A DNA stretch of 64,000 nt from assembly GCA_026874595.1 (NCBI GenBank), contig CM049313.1, positions 15,929,508 through 15,993,507 on the forward strand, written 5' to 3'. Of this stretch, positions 11,197 through 25,251 are shown one piece after another. Position 1 is the first letter of the stretch. Every line of letters begins with the position of its first letter. The notes under the pieces are model-generated. The model was not told where the DNA came from. It worked only from the letters and a program-made list of their open reading frames with translations, and searched no databases. The DNA is from Sipunculus nudus (taxonomy: Eukaryota; Annelida; Sipuncula; Golfingiida; Sipunculidae). Both the position numbers and the translations under genes were made by a program.

Positions 11197-13859
11197 TTCC
11201 AGGGTGCACATATAAGCAGACTGAACTGTCTCACTAGTGAAGCTTACTTTTCCAGTGAAGCGGTTGGAACCAGTATAAGAGAACACTGAATATATGAAAT
11301 TTTATATGTATTCTGATTCCAAACTTAACTGGTATGCACGTGATATAATAATTCTACTAGATGATTCCTAATATAAACCCCATCAAATGAAGGCAAATTT
11401 AATCTGAACAAGCTCAATTCCTGCTGACTTATAATTCTTAGTTTCTGATTTTAAAGTGGTTTCTTGTTTCTAATATGATATTTTATGAACATCAGGAAAG
11501 TTTAATGCACATGCAGGCTCTCAATCCTTTGAACATGATAAATGGTGTCCATCTTGGATTACTATTTAACATTATTTTTTAAAATAAAATATTACCTAAA
11601 GCCAAGAAGCCAAGGAGAGATGGGAAGCTGATGTTTATGAAATGAAATCGATAATAAAGGGCACAGATTTAATTAAAAAAATTTTTGGAGCACCCTTTCA
11701 AGAACAATGGTCTATATCCACGTACTAGTCTGTTTGTATGAACAATTGAGCAGAAAGCAAATCTAGACCTACCCCTTCACCTAACCATCCAGCTAGTGTT
11801 AAAACAAAAATGTTCACCTTCTTTATGTGGACAGGATTTCCTGACAGGACAATTAAATTTTAACAACTTCCACTTCTTGTCACACATGATAATAATCTCC
11901 GTTCATAAAACAAGAATCAATAACTGGAAGAAAATATGTTTTATGAGCATTCTGGCAGTTGTCGATTGGCTGTTATTAAGCATGCAGGTGTGGGCATGGG
12001 GCCGTCGTGAGTTCAGACCTCACAGCAGCTGTACTCTGCACAAGCCAATTATAAGCCCCTGTCCTTAGTAGCTGCAGAATAAGTAGTCTGATCCTACCCC
12101 CCACCCCAACATCCACTTGTTTTTTTTTCCAGATAAGATTCTACACATATACCTACACATATTCAAGCAGGTATAACCACATATTTTTTATGTGAGACAC
12201 CAATAATTTCATAAATCATTTGTCAATTAAACCTATACACAAGTATTTTTGGAATGCTGACAATAAATTGATAAACACAAATTCATATATGATTTGTCTT
12301 TGGTTGTCTTTCATATCTTCAGATGCACTACAACAGTAAGAAGTGTAACAGTTTTTTAAAGTAAAAAACAAAGGACTAACTTAATTGCATAATAATACAT
12401 GCCCCTTCATGAGGTACAGCAGTAAATATGTGCTATAAACCATGCATATTGACTTACAAACACATAAGCTCCTAGCCAAAAAGGATATAACAGTAGTCAT
12501 TTTAAAGTGATACTTGTGTACTAAAACAGTTCCAAATGACCATGAGGGGTCATCATCTTGGCTATGATTGATACATTTTTTAGTCCTTTGACATAAAATT
12601 CCTTTGTAAAGGGATTACATAATCATTCCTCTCATGTTCTTTGTCATATTGTTATGACGCAGTCTCATGTACCTGCAATGAACTTTCGGCAATAATTTTT
12701 GTACAATAACCATAGCAACCTGGTAGGCTTACCTGGTCCAGGTATTATAATTGTTACACAGGGATTCTGATGAGCATAAGGGAAATGTTTTTTTATTCAA
12801 CATCAAAAGACCCCATCATAATATCTAGATCTGGCCTTGTAACAAGGGCATTGTATCTTGAGCCGAGTGTTGAGTATCGAGCTGAAGCTGTTGATAATTT
12901 ATAAGGTGTGTCTCAGAGGCAGGGATGGATTCATGCCACATTTAAATCTGCCAGGCGCCAAGCAAAAGTGTTGTTTGCCTTGCTATCATAAAACTTTAAT
13001 GCCTCCTTTAAAAAATACAAGTATCCACAATACCAAAATGTAAACATCAAAATGTTTTTCATTCTGTTGATAAATTTTCCAGTCACTGATTGTACCAAAC
13101 ACATTAATTCTTTTACTGCAGAACCTTGAATATCTCACCTCGTTTGTCTGTTGATCATTACTGGGAACCAATCATCCCCTTATTTTAGTGGCTGGTATGC
13201 ACATTTAACACATATTTATTACAGCTTGCATAATAAATTAATATATCAACTACTTACAAGCCTGTTATTAATATCGATGACTCTGACAAGAATAAGTATG
13301 GTAATTGATAGTTCTGACAAGAACTGACATGGTATCAATGGCTAAAGAAATACTCTCGTTACATGTTAACAGCCAATTTCATATTAAAAATCATAATACT
13401 GACATCAACAAAGGTCCACATACAAAATACTCAAATTTCCAATGACTTTTAATGTTAATGAGGATTAACTGTAATAATGACCATGCTTTGTACTTTCAAA
13501 TTTATTATCATCATTCTGACATAAACATAAGGTCTATAATTAACCTAATTAATTACATGTACAATTCTTAAATTATATTCAAAAAGAAAAAACCTATAAA
13601 TCTTTTGTCCCTTATCAGGATAAATTTTAATAGATTTTGAGTTGACTGAGATCTTAACTGCATTTATCAATTGATAACTATACACAGTAGTATCTTAATA
13701 CACTCCTTGGCACAGTTTAATTAAAGAAGCATTCTCTAGTTTCATGAAAATCAGCTGTACCCATCGCCATGCGTGTTTTTTCATCTTATTTAGTTCATAT
13801 CTATTAGTCAACCTCATATCTGAAATATTAGTCAGGACAGTTGAACCTGAATGCTATTT
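11197..13859. other. Mostly unique DNA, no gene seen
   Basis: No credible exon. A weak tRNA-like segment lies near 11985-12035 ('GTGAGTTCAGACCTCAC' resembles a B box), perhaps an old SINE. A T-run is near 12120 and 'CCATAGCAACC' is near 12710. The open frames in this stretch have no recognisable domain. Confidence 0.35.
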
Positions 13860-14080
13860 TCTTAACCTGGTGTTATTTGGATAAGTGGCTCCGGTATAAT
13901 ACGTCATCATTTTCAATGGCTATGTTGTCGTTTTCAAGTGTGTTCGTATGAGCCATGGAGTAGCCGATCCAGGGGTGCTGCTGACTGTGTGTAAACAACA
14001 AATTACTTGCATCTGGCACACAGACATACTATTCCCGTGCATTTTTGGCTAGTTGAGCACCTTGGGGTAGGGCAAGGGAT
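13860..14080. other. Candidate conserved non-coding block
   Basis: Unique, higher-GC segment in AT-rich surroundings. It has 'ATACGTCATCA' (CRE-like) near 13900 and 'GTAAACAACAAATTAC' (forkhead/homeodomain-like) near 13991. No open frame or repeat structure. The call as regulatory DNA is inference. Confidence 0.22.
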
Positions 14081-17000
14081 TATATCTTAGATCTCAATCC
14101 TTTCGTGACAGCTTCACATATTCATTAATCTTTAACCAACGAGATTTATCTTCTTTAAGTCCCTAAATTTAGGTTCTGTCTCCTCATACCAACTGCCTGT
14201 TATGAGTTTCAGATCACAATTATGAACATAATACTGTTCTTATAGCATGTGAGAAAGCATAATTATTTTAGTGGAAGAACAGTGTCAAATGAAATAGAGT
14301 CACATGAGGCCTAAGGTTTACTAGGTTAATTAACTTACTTTCAGTCTAATTTTAACAGCAACTGCTTGTTGCCATTTCCCAATTTAAAGAAAACTGTTTT
14401 CCAGTCTTTGGTAACTAATAGGTCATCTAGAATATAACAGCTAGCAGCAAAATATACTTCTACCTGTGCAACAGCCAGGATATTTGTGAGTCCACTTCTC
14501 TATGAGACTGTGAGGATTTGAAAAAAGCCCTTTTCAACTGAGGGAAAATGGTAATAAGGTTTGAAAAAGCAACCTGCCTGCTCTCTCTGATACATTACTT
14601 TGCATTTCATGCAGAATGTCATCTTAAATTAAGACTAAATGTCTCTCAATAGCTTGATTTTGACAGTTGGTATCTGTGTTAATAAATTCCATTAAATACC
14701 ATTTCACTCAGAACTGCTCCAGTGAATATGGTTTTCTGAGTGTTACTGGGGAAAAAGGATGGAGAAACCCTGCCTTAGCTGACACATTGATTTTCTACTG
14801 AATGTAAATACTTCTGGAGAGAAACTGGAGTTGTTCAGTTCTTCATAAAATAAAACCCTATGAAATAAAATAATATAAGAGATAGGTAATATTACAAACA
14901 AATTTGACTAAAACAGGAAAATATTTCTTTGGTAACGTTGCCAGGCAGTCTGGATACTTTACTGTAGGAGACTGTGGGCAGATTTCAAGGGACGCTTCAG
15001 AGACTGTTAAATTAATTCATGTTTCAGTAACCATTAAACCATAATTTTATGGTGCAAATGATTCTATTCCACTTGGTCTTCCTTAAGAAAGTATTGTTTG
15101 CATAATGTAATTATGTACATACTACAGAGTAATAAGAAGTCATGAAACTAATACTTTTGTGGGGATATTGTGAATCTTCAAGTATTTTGTACAAAATGAA
15201 AAGTAGTCAAAACTATTTTCATGCACTATAACCATTCTGCCATAACCCTTCAATGATAAACTAACATTGTGACTGTTCAAGCAGTTTTGTGTAAAATATT
15301 TGTTGAAGCAAATGCCGCCAAGCACCACATGTAAAATTCCAGCAGTAAAAATTATTTAATGCACTAGCCTTTCTGCTATAACCCTTCAGTGATAAACTAT
15401 ATATACAATCCAATGGATAATTAAAATAAATTCAAACAGATAAAAAGATATTAAAATTAAAAGAGACTTGTTAAATACTGAAACTTGCTATATCATGGTC
15501 TTGTTATTATTCTATATTACCGGTACATTGTGAAATCACTGCAGGTAAATTTCCAGAGATAAGCAAATTACTAATATGCCTATTTGGTAATGAAACCCAG
15601 CAATGGTTATGTTTTTATTTTTTACTTTGCAACAATATGCACATATCTTGACTTGAAAAACCTTGTAATCATTCTCCAAGCACTGCATATTCAGAAAATT
15701 AAAACAAAACAACTTCAGTTTGAATGCTTTAAAAAAATATACTCATGGGTCATGATGCTCAGCTGATAGACCTAGTTAATGGAAAAGCTGTGTTAATCAG
15801 TAATGCATTGCAAAAACTATGTTAATTGATAAAAGCTAGCTTTGAAGTATGTAGCCCAACAGTGAGACTGGCTCACAGGCAATTTGTTTGTTATGGTTGG
15901 GAACAAGAGCATAGAATGACGTCTGAAAACAGCTGACCTACATTTAAAAGATTTAGTATTATGTTTTTGAAGGAAATTATGCCTACCCTATATATTCATA
16001 TTTATGACAGTTTATAATGAAGTAATACAGTATCATCATATGAACAGCTGATCAGTCCTGAAATGCTGAGCTAGGAAGTGTACACCTTAACATGTTATTG
16101 ACTTGTGCCTTTATGGTGGAAAACCAAGGCAATTTAGGCGTACTTAAGAATCTTGTCTGATGATGGGTATGTGGGTCATGGTACAATGATCTCCGCTAAG
16201 TCTGAAAGTGTTATTAAAAGCTGGCTGGATGCTGAAAGAAGGATCTGTAGACCTAGTGAAAAGTAAATTAGTTTGCATGTGATGACCAGTTGACCATTTT
16301 TAACACACACCTGTAAGAGAGATGTTACTTATTACCAAAAATAAATACTTTCAAAAGGTATTTGATTAACGATAATTCTAACGTTTATGTAGAAGATTAA
16401 GGAAATGGCATGTTTAAAGTTACATAAAATTTTAGCAGATGAAAATGATTTTCTGCTTGTTATTTGCTTAAATAATTAAGGTAGCTCTGCCCCAATTTTA
16501 GCGTGAATCTTATGGTCTTGAGTTTTGCTCAAATGTATCAAAACACTGAAACAGCTGAATGGCTTTACTGATGTATATGATCTGGCTGAAAAAAAAAGAA
16601 AGGGATTTCACTTAAGGTTGCACTGACAATATAAATTAAATGAGATCATGGTGACACTGACCACTTTGGAACATTCTGCTTTCAGAAAAGTATAAATAAT
16701 GTAGAAATAATGTACAGAAGTGAATATTATGTTTTCATATCATGTTTGAACAGTGAATGTTGGTTTTATAAATTTGAAAATGACTGCAAGCATCAGGTAA
16801 GAATATTTTACCCTGACAAGGATGGGAGCTGTCATTTTAGGCCAGATGATTTCAAAAAGTGCTTGCCAGTTGTCAGGTGACAGCAGAAATATCATTCAGT
16901 CAGTTGAGTTGATTTGACTTTATCAGATAGTCTGGCAAACAAATATTTAACAGGTTGGATGATTTCTATGAAAATAGCTCAACTGCAAAATGTTTGTACT

Positions 17001-18383
17001 CTGTGGTATGGAACATAATGAGACTTAATCTGGAATAAAGTGCATGCTGTCCTGCTGATCTTAAATAAAGAGCACACCAAAATCTGCAAGGTACAATAAC
17101 TGGCCCATGATATAGCCTACTTTTCATTTATAACCACCAGTCTGCCAAGATTTGGAACTAGCCAGGCAGAAGAGTAAATGAATGGCTGCAGTTAGGGTTA
17201 TAACCTCAGGTAATCGGCATTTAAGTTTTTTTGTTAAGCACTGACTGCCCCGTTGTACAGCATGGTTGCCTGAGCCCTGTTCTAGGCTTGTATTGGCATA
17301 TCCAGCACGAGTGCTGATGTAACTGGCTGCAGGTTCACAACATGCAACATGTTTGGCCTGACTCCCATTTGGTCCATGATCAGCAGATTTACACAGCCCT
17401 ATCATCTACTGCTACCTGCCCGTATTACATAAATATCTGTTACCTCAACACAGGATAGGGGCATGATAACTCACGCATTGCTGAAGTACAAGAAACGACC
17501 TAAACCTATTATCATTGTATACAAATCAAGTAGATGTAAAAACTCCATTTCTGTTCTTAAGCTACATATATATGAAGAACAATTATTGGCAGTGATTCTG
17601 ATCCAATATTTCTTTTCCATTTTTTCCCTACATGAAATAAGAAAAGTGACAGTGCTTGTGTGTTATTTGTATAATTCAGATCTCAATTCAGGTCTGTTTT
17701 TACCCCAGCCACATATAGTCATCCTGGTAATGCCACAGGGTGTAATTCATGCTAAACAACCTGAGCATTTAACTCTTTTTTTCGAATCCTGGAATGATCA
17801 TATTATCTAATTGCTCATGGGACCTGAATAATTTATACCAGGCAGTGGATTCTGGGAATATTTGGCATTGCTTGTTAAATCAATTTTTTACCCCTTTAAA
17901 CAATTACAGGATAATCTGTTCCAGCAGTTAGATGTTTATGAAGCAATTATTCTTTAATTTCCTTTTATGTTCAAATATATGTTTCACATTTATCCAGCCT
18001 GAGGTTTTTTCCATGTCGGCTCATTTTGCAGCCAAGCAGTATCATCTTGCTGTTGGCTTGAGCCTTGTTAGTGTTGACAGGTGATATATTGTTGATGAAG
18101 CATGTAAATATGGGAAAAACATCATAATTGGCTGGAAAACTAAAATACATCTGTGGTCCCATAAAAGACTATATCTGTTGATTATCATATCATCAATGGC
18201 TAATTTGTACTCACTTTTCTTGATATGACATAATACCATTAGAACCCATAGGCCTACATATAAATACTGCTTGTATATTGTAAATATGTTGTGATGTGCT
18301 ATATTATATTTCACTGCAAACGAGCTCTCACAAAATTAAGACCTGGCAGAACAAATGATCATTGACCCAGTTAGTGATGATAC
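14081..18383. other. Long stretch with no gene seen
   Basis: Over 4 kb without a recognisable gene. One local duplication is visible: a segment of about 45 bp with 'CATAACCCTTCAATGATAAACTA' character (key words CATAACCCTTCA, TGATAAACTA) at 15223-15270 recurs at 15361-15405. A somewhat richer unique segment spans 17120-17410. A 115-codon frame at 17463-17810 shows no domain and is treated as chance. Confidence 0.35.
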
Positions 18384-18564
18384 TCAAGAGTGGATCCAGG
18401 GGTTCCAGACTCCAGTTTTCTACCTGCCACAAACCTTTTCTGTGGGTTTCAGACCATTTTTGCAGTCTGGACCCTCCTTTGCTGGATCAGTGGACTTATT
18501 TTTACGATTATGGTTTAGGCCTCACATTTTGGACACCTTTTCCCAAATCCTGGATCTGCCCCTG
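18384..18564. mobile_element. hAT-like MITE, 181 bp
   Basis: The left end reads CAAGAGTGGATCCAGGGG. The right end, read inward, is CAGGGGCAGATCCAGG. This 'CAG-GGC-GATCCAGG' type of terminus is familiar from hAT elements. The 8-bp flanks are ATGATACT and ATAATATT, six of eight matching with two transitions, consistent with an old 8-bp duplication. The interior has no coding capacity. Confidence 0.55.
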
Positions 18565-18852
18565 ATAATATTACAATGAGTCATTTTATCCTGATTGGTT
18601 GAATATATAATGACATTTTCTGCAACTATGAAAAAATGTTATTATCATGAATACTCTGAGTACATATACCCCATATTACCCTGTATCATTCTAAGATTGC
18701 TTCAATAAATAAAATGACTATCTTGAAATTGTAAAATTAAACTAAATGCTGATTGTCAGTGTGTTCATGTATCTGACACAAGAATTGGAGCAGATTGAAA
18801 ACTGTATCCTGTAATATCTGATTGGGCTGGAACACCCCTGAGACAAGATATA

Positions 18853-19577
18853 GACGGACCTTATCAATGGATGGACCATACCAATGGAGTGTTTTTGGAC
18901 CTGTTAATGGATGGACTAAACCATGGGAGTGAGTTTTGTCAATAGATGGACCTTACCAATGGAGTGAGTTTGGACCTGTCAATGGATGGGGCATGGACTG
19001 TACCTATTGAGTGAGTTTGGACCTCTCAATGGATGGACTGTACCAATGGAGTGAGTCTGGCCTTGTCAATGGATGGACCATACCAATGGAGTGAGTTTAG
19101 ACCTGTCAATGAATAGACTGTATCAATGGAGTGAGTCTGGACCTGTCAATGGATGGAACGTAAAAATACAGTGAATTAGGACCTCTCAATGGAAGGACAG
19201 TACCAATGGAGCGAGTCTACACTTGGTTATGGATGGATTGTACCAATGGAGTGAGTTTGGACTTGTCAATGGATGAACCGCACCAATGGAATGAGTCTGG
19301 ACCTGTTAATGGATGGACTGTACCAATGGAGTGAGTTTGGACTTATCAATGGATGGACTGCACCAATGGAGTGAGGTTGGACCTGTTAATGGATAGAACA
19401 TATCAATGCAGTGAGGCTGGATGTGTCAGATGTGTCAATGTGTGGACCACATCAATGCTGTGAGGCTGGACCTGTCAATGGTTGAACCATATGAATGGTC
19501 CTAGGTTGGATATTATTGCTGTTTATAAATTTCAATGATCTGAGGGTGAACTCTATCAATGGTATGAGGCTGAACCA
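18853..19577 (+). repeat. 40-bp minisatellite, about 18 units
   Basis: The tandem unit is close to 40 bp. It consists of TGGACCTGTCAATGGATGGA followed by CTGTACCAATGGAGTGAGTT, with many substitutions and a few indels, more so toward the end (19400-19577). The period is not a multiple of three and no long frame crosses it, so it is non-coding. It has no spacer/repeat alternation, which rules out a CRISPR-like array. Confidence 0.92.
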
Positions 19578-19671
19578 TCTCACCAGCCTGAAGCCTGACC
19601 CTGACACAGGCCCCACAAAATACCATGAGACAAGTTTAGAGCTTTACTCTGAGGTTGGCAACAATGAGTGG

Positions 19672-19672
<1 letters not shown>

Positions 19673-19702
<30 letters not shown>
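19673..19702. repeat. (TA)n microsatellite
   Basis: About 30 bp of alternating TA just downstream of the minisatellite. Confidence 0.95.
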
Positions 19703-19705
<3 letters not shown>

Positions 19706-20079
19706 CAGATCTCAACATGGATCTTTTTACAAGATCTGCACCTATAACCTCAGTGATACAAATATGAAAATATGAGATCTGCAAAAAGCAAATTAGAAGA
19801 TAGGTTACAAAATATGTATTACCAGGGAGAACCCCGTAACTGTGGCAAGAGACCTCAGTATAATAACCAGACCTCAAGATCTTCAATTAATAAATCCTGA
19901 TGTGCCACATCTATATGAGGACCAAGGAGCAATAAAGTTACATAAGCAATATATTACTCAGTTACATATAAACTGCTCTGGGCTTTAGTCATGCTGAGCT
20001 TTGTATGAAGCATGAAGCCTGCAAATGCTAGATAAACGCTAATGACACAATTGATTTTTACCAGCAACACACTTAAGAA

Positions 20080-20690
20080 ATCAGTACTAATCTCTGTGGG
20101 ACGGAGGTCAAGTGAAGTTTAATTTGGTTGGAGAGCTAATACTGCTCGTTCTGGAACCTAAAGCTAAGATAATGATTGACAAAGCCAATATTACTTCCTA
20201 TTAATGCATAGAAATAAGAGGCACAATTCCCACCTTCCCTTAGCTAGGTTTATACAATTAAGCAATTATTACTTACACCAGTCATACAGCAGCAGGAGGT
20301 CTGAGAGGTCATGTCATGAGGCCGGTTCCACATGACCAAGTACTTCAGATTTCATTAGCCGTAGCATGTCTCATGTTGTAGGAATCTTTTACAATTCCTG
20401 AAGGCAAGGAGACCTTTAGCTGCATAAGCTGTGACCTGTACTGATGAAGTGGTGCATATACAGACCAGTGACTCCCCAAAAGATCAAATTTAATTTAAAA
20501 TTGTCATGTTACAGGAGATGAAAAAACTGCTGGGAATGAAGAGTGACCCACGTTCATGATGTGGTGAATTCTCCTGGCAGACCAGGTGGCTGTTCAAGCA
20601 GGACTTTGACCATCTCACCAAGGACTTCATGATGATTCAACATTCACAGTACATGGCAGTCTTAGCCAGTTCTTGGTGACATGTAGAGTA
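20080..20690. other. Candidate conserved non-coding block
   Basis: Unique sequence of higher complexity than its flanks, with homeodomain-type words ('TACAATTAAGCAATTATTAC' near 20255) and no repeat structure or credible open frame. It may be regulatory; this cannot be told from one sequence. Confidence 0.22.
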
Positions 20691-23600
20691 AGCTAAGAAT
20701 AGGGATTACATCAAATTACACTTTTTAATCTATAAACGAGGGAAAGAAGTTTTATGCAATTTTAGAGTATATATGTTTATGACAAGAGAAAAGCTTGTTA
20801 AAATGGTTAATGACAAAGAAAACTCCCTTTACATGGTAGAGAAAGGTTAAATTAAAGGAAAAAAGTTACACAGTTCAACCAATTTATGATGGACATCTCT
20901 TTGTGACATATTGGAGAAATTAAAATATATGAAAATTATTATACTGTTCAACCAATACTTGTTTCCTGAAGACATTTTTTGTCAGGAAAAGTTAAAGACA
21001 GTTGATGACAAAAAGAAATTGATAATCATGCCATTTATCAGAGTATATTTGAAGAGTAGTTAGCTTTTTCTGAGAATTTAGACCAAAAATATGACTGAAC
21101 ACATCGAGAGCCAAGTCATAAATTCTAAGGAGTAGTTATTTGTCTGTTTTTTTTATATGCTTCGATGATAAATTGTAGTTGAGAATTTCACAAATAACAA
21201 CAGATATACTAGACTTTAAAGTTCATTTGAAATCAACATTGAACATTTGAGATAAAGATCTGTAGTAAATCATTAGTTACAAACTATGTTAAGGTGTCAG
21301 GCTAGGTGAGCATAATTGGTGTTGAGAGATTACTCATGTTTAAAAAAAATACTTCAGGACTATCAAAGAAAGTGGCAAATAGTATTCATTTATGAAGGAA
21401 ACCTGGAAAATATAATTCAGTCAATATTAGGAATAAACTAGAGAAATAAAAGTACTTGGTTGCTATGTTAAGTGTCTAAACAGACATGAAAAGCTATGCA
21501 TTTTACTCCTAATTCTAAACAGAAAAGCATCAAACATAAAACCCTGTTAGAAAAAAGTATAAAAATCATTTAAAAAGTAAGAAAAGTTAAAATCAATGAC
21601 AGGATAAGTGTGAGGGAATATTGTTTGTGTTGCCAGAACTGATTATAGTAAATGTTGTCTCCAAGCAGTGGTATGATGGCAAAACTTTACTCAATCAAAT
21701 GGATGTCATTTTTTGAACAGTAAGAAAGCATATCTCTCAGTCTCCCCATATTCTGAGTGTATGTGTGAGGTGATTTGAAATAAATACACTTGTGAGGATG
21801 GTATTTGTAGAAAAAAGTAGAAAAATGTATTTGAACATGACAAAAGTATGATCACCTCCTTTATCTGGCGTCTACATTAAAACTGTCATCATGGATGGAT
21901 AGAATCTTCCTTGGCCCTCATCCGAGCTTAATTTCTACACGTTGTGGAAATTAATTTAATATTTCTATATAATCATGCAAATAGTCAAACAAACAATCAA
22001 ACAGACTTACATTGTTGAAAACATAACATCCTTGGCATAAATCTGCAGAAAATTGCAATATTTCTTATTTCTGATATAATTCAAAGAGCTCGAGCTAGAT
22101 CATATTCTATGATAATACTGGAGAAGATATTAGGACTTTGCACAACTTGGTTATGTTGCTGTGCCAATGCAGCATAAGGTCATTGTCCTATCATAGTTAA
22201 TATAGTCTAACTCTTTGTATCAAAACAGCCTGAACATCAAACAGGATGTATTTCCTGATACAGATATCCCTCAGCCTACACCTCTGTATCCTGTTACATC
22301 AAGAAAGTTTCCCATTTCTTTTTATCCTCATCCCAGCTGTTCCCCTAGACCTTGACACCCCTTGCAAGCTCAGTTTATTACAAAACCGTTTCTTCATGGA
22401 TCACAGATCAAATGAAACCAATGACTTTTTCCTACAATGCCAGACAATAATAACATACAAAAATGGCCAGATTCTCTGAAGCGGTGCCTCATTTGTGGAG
22501 GTGATTCTGGAGATTGGCCAGCACCTACCCAATTTCGACAGTCCATTTACTCCAGCTATGAAGCAGTTGATTATAACAGAATTATACTGACTTGACGGCT
22601 CCATTAACAAAAATACAAGTCTCCCAGTCTCCCAATGAGATTATATTGTATCTCCACCAAACCTGAATCTGTCGGAGAGAGTTGGAATTTAATTTTTAAA
22701 AATCAGAGATGCATTCCATCACCTTAAACACAAAAAGACTGATGCTCATAGGCCTGGTAACATAGTTTTCTCACACAAAGCATGTGACATGAATTTCATA
22801 TTAGGTTACTACCTTGTCAGGTAATTAATACAACATGTCAGCATCTTGTAGGCAAAACTTCTGTCACAAAAAGTAAATCAAAATGAAAATGTGATACTTG
22901 GGATCTGACTAAATTGTCTCATTTTCTTTGGTATCCCATGTTGAATTATATATTTATTTATCAGGTGAAAATAAGGGTTTTCAGGAAGTTTAGGTGGATG
23001 GATATTATACATAAAATGGAAAATACAAGTTATTAGCCAAGGATGGACAACATACCATATTACTTTTATCAGCAAGAGAATTAATATAGGCCTGGGGAAG
23101 GTATGAATTAAAGATTCCATTATATGGGCCATCTTTAAATACAAGGTTAATACACTTCTAAAAAGATTCAAGTCAACACCTTATTAAAACATTTTTAAAA
23201 TCCTTTGCACTTTAAGGGCCTCATTTGATAAAATGTGTTCTTGAAATTCTTAAGATTACAGTTCATGAAAGGAATATAATTATATTTCTATAGAACTGTT
23301 ATGATTATCACAATTTATTGTGATATACATGTGTAAATGTATACATGTGTACATGTATGATATACATGTATAATATGTGAGATACATATTATTAAAGTTG
23401 ATTGGTATATAAGCCATGAAGTTAGGTGTGAATGTATAAACTCTTTATATAAACATTAGCCCAGGTTACCACCAAATGTCAACTATTAGTAACCTGAGCA
23501 CATGTATGCACTGAGTGAACTGATCAAAGCTATTACCACAAACAGCCATCAATCATACTTGATCAATGAACTCTGCTGGATCACTCTAGAACTACTATAA

Positions 23601-24589
23601 GCTATCAGCGGTGTAATAAAGAAACGTGCGCGGATAGCATGACCATTAAATTTATTCACCTTTACAACAGAAGTCATGCAATACCGTAAAATCTCCACTT
23701 AAAACCGCGGTTTAATCAAGAAATTCAAAATCTTGAAATCAGGTTGATTTCCTATAAGCACTGTGCGGTTTATACTAGAAGGGTTTCCTGAATATCTTCC
23801 TGACAGACATCGTTTTGGGGCCGGCGCTTGGGCAATAATATTGCAACTTTCGAAGGCTGTTCTTAGCATGCATGGGAGCCGTGTGTAAATGGATTATTTA
23901 CGATTATTTGTTATTTATAAATTAAATATTGCTGATTAGTTATCGTAGGCATAACAATTATGGGGTTCATGTTATAAATGCTGCAACAATTTAATTATGA
24001 ACATACATACAGATCCTACTATAAATAATGAGTACCTTTAAAATTGTCAGACCTGCCAACTGTACAATATCCAGGTGATTTAATGAGCAACGATAGCTTA
24101 CCTTTACCATTAACTTTTACAATTCTAACGTCTATTTTTGTCTCAAGATTTTTATAGGGGTAATTAAGTGCCTACCAGTACATTTCTTTTGTATGCATGG
24201 CTATTTTACTGTGAAGCTCATTTGTATTGAAGGGGGGGGGGATCTCACAAGTATGTGTGCTTGCTTGCCACCTTATTAGCCTTGTCACAGAAGGCTACCT
24301 AGCTTTGGCTGGTTTAAGATCTCAGTGCTGTCCTTTGAGCATGTGTATAATAAGGATTGTTATAGTTTTTATAATCTAGAATTAAATGTTTTAATGAAAT
24401 TAATATATTTTACAACAAAACTATTTATTCCAGCATACGGAATACCTCTGGCCATCATGTTAAAATACATATGAGCCTCCCCCCTTTTTTTGTCTTGTTA
24501 CCTTTCAAAATATATTTTTATAGAGTTTTTTAAAAGTAAATGAAAGTCAATTTAAGTTCTGAGACCTTAAACAAATTGGCTCAATGGTT
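20691..24589. other. AT-rich stretch, no gene seen
   Basis: About 3.9 kb with no recognised gene or bounded element. A low-complexity ACATGTAT-rich patch lies near 23320-23375, and a short G run near 24232-24241. Confidence 0.35.
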
Positions 24590-25200
24590 CCTCCTGGTGA
24601 AACAATCCGTGTTCATGACAAAAGCTGTCTTCTCTGCATCATGTGTTAGACTGTGACATTAAGCTCTGGGACTTTTGGTGTTCCGAAGGCTTAGTTCATT
24701 CAATGAGTCCTGCATTTATACCTATACCACCTTCGCTTCATAAGTAATGGTTACGCTATGTTCAACTCTTCGCTCCGCTGTAACCGCTGCCTGAAACTGC
24801 AGTTGTCCATCAGGTTTGGCCACCAGGCAGTGCTGTCTCTGTGAAATTCCCTAATGTGTAATATTTAACCGCCCCCATTGGAATACACAGAATGCAGTCA
24901 TAACCTTTCATGACAGGCTCTTTACTTATTTGCTGGTGTGGCCTGAGGTCAGTTAATTATCCTCAACTGTTTTCAAATTTCCTCTCTTGCAGTGCCGCAC
25001 AATGAACTCAACATGAGAGCAGCCATCTTTGTTTACATGCTGAGCCAATCAGATTTTGTCTCACCAAGCATCAGTTTGCTGGGTGTTTGGCAGCTTGCCA
25101 AATCTGATGAATCCTTCCATTTCTCACACATTGGAAGGTACCTGGGAGGTCATGCTCTGTGTTCAGAATGTACTATTTACCACCTATCCCAGTAGCTGGC
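24590..25200 (+). other. Unique block with a good splice-acceptor-like site
   Basis: Higher-GC unique DNA. A pyrimidine tract ending 'CCTCTCTTGCAG' at 24992 looks like a 3' splice site and is followed by 67 open codons to a TAG at 25196. The frame is compatible with phase 1, the phase of the candidate exon donor at 7971. I recognise no domain in the translation and see no supporting donor or polyadenylation signal nearby. It is most simply a conserved non-coding or chance segment. Confidence 0.15.
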
Positions 25201-25251
25201 TTACCTAGCTAAATTCTTAGCTGTCAGAACATTTAGACAGGGCAGCACTTA

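Noticed and set aside
15223-15405. Pair of similar 45-bp segments as a mobile element
   Set aside because: Only a local duplication is visible, without ends or target duplication.
17463-17810. 115-codon frame on the plus strand
   Set aside because: No recognisable motif and no splice or promoter context.
18853-19577. CRISPR-like array
   Set aside because: Contiguous 40-bp tandem units with no spacers, in eukaryotic DNA. It is a minisatellite.
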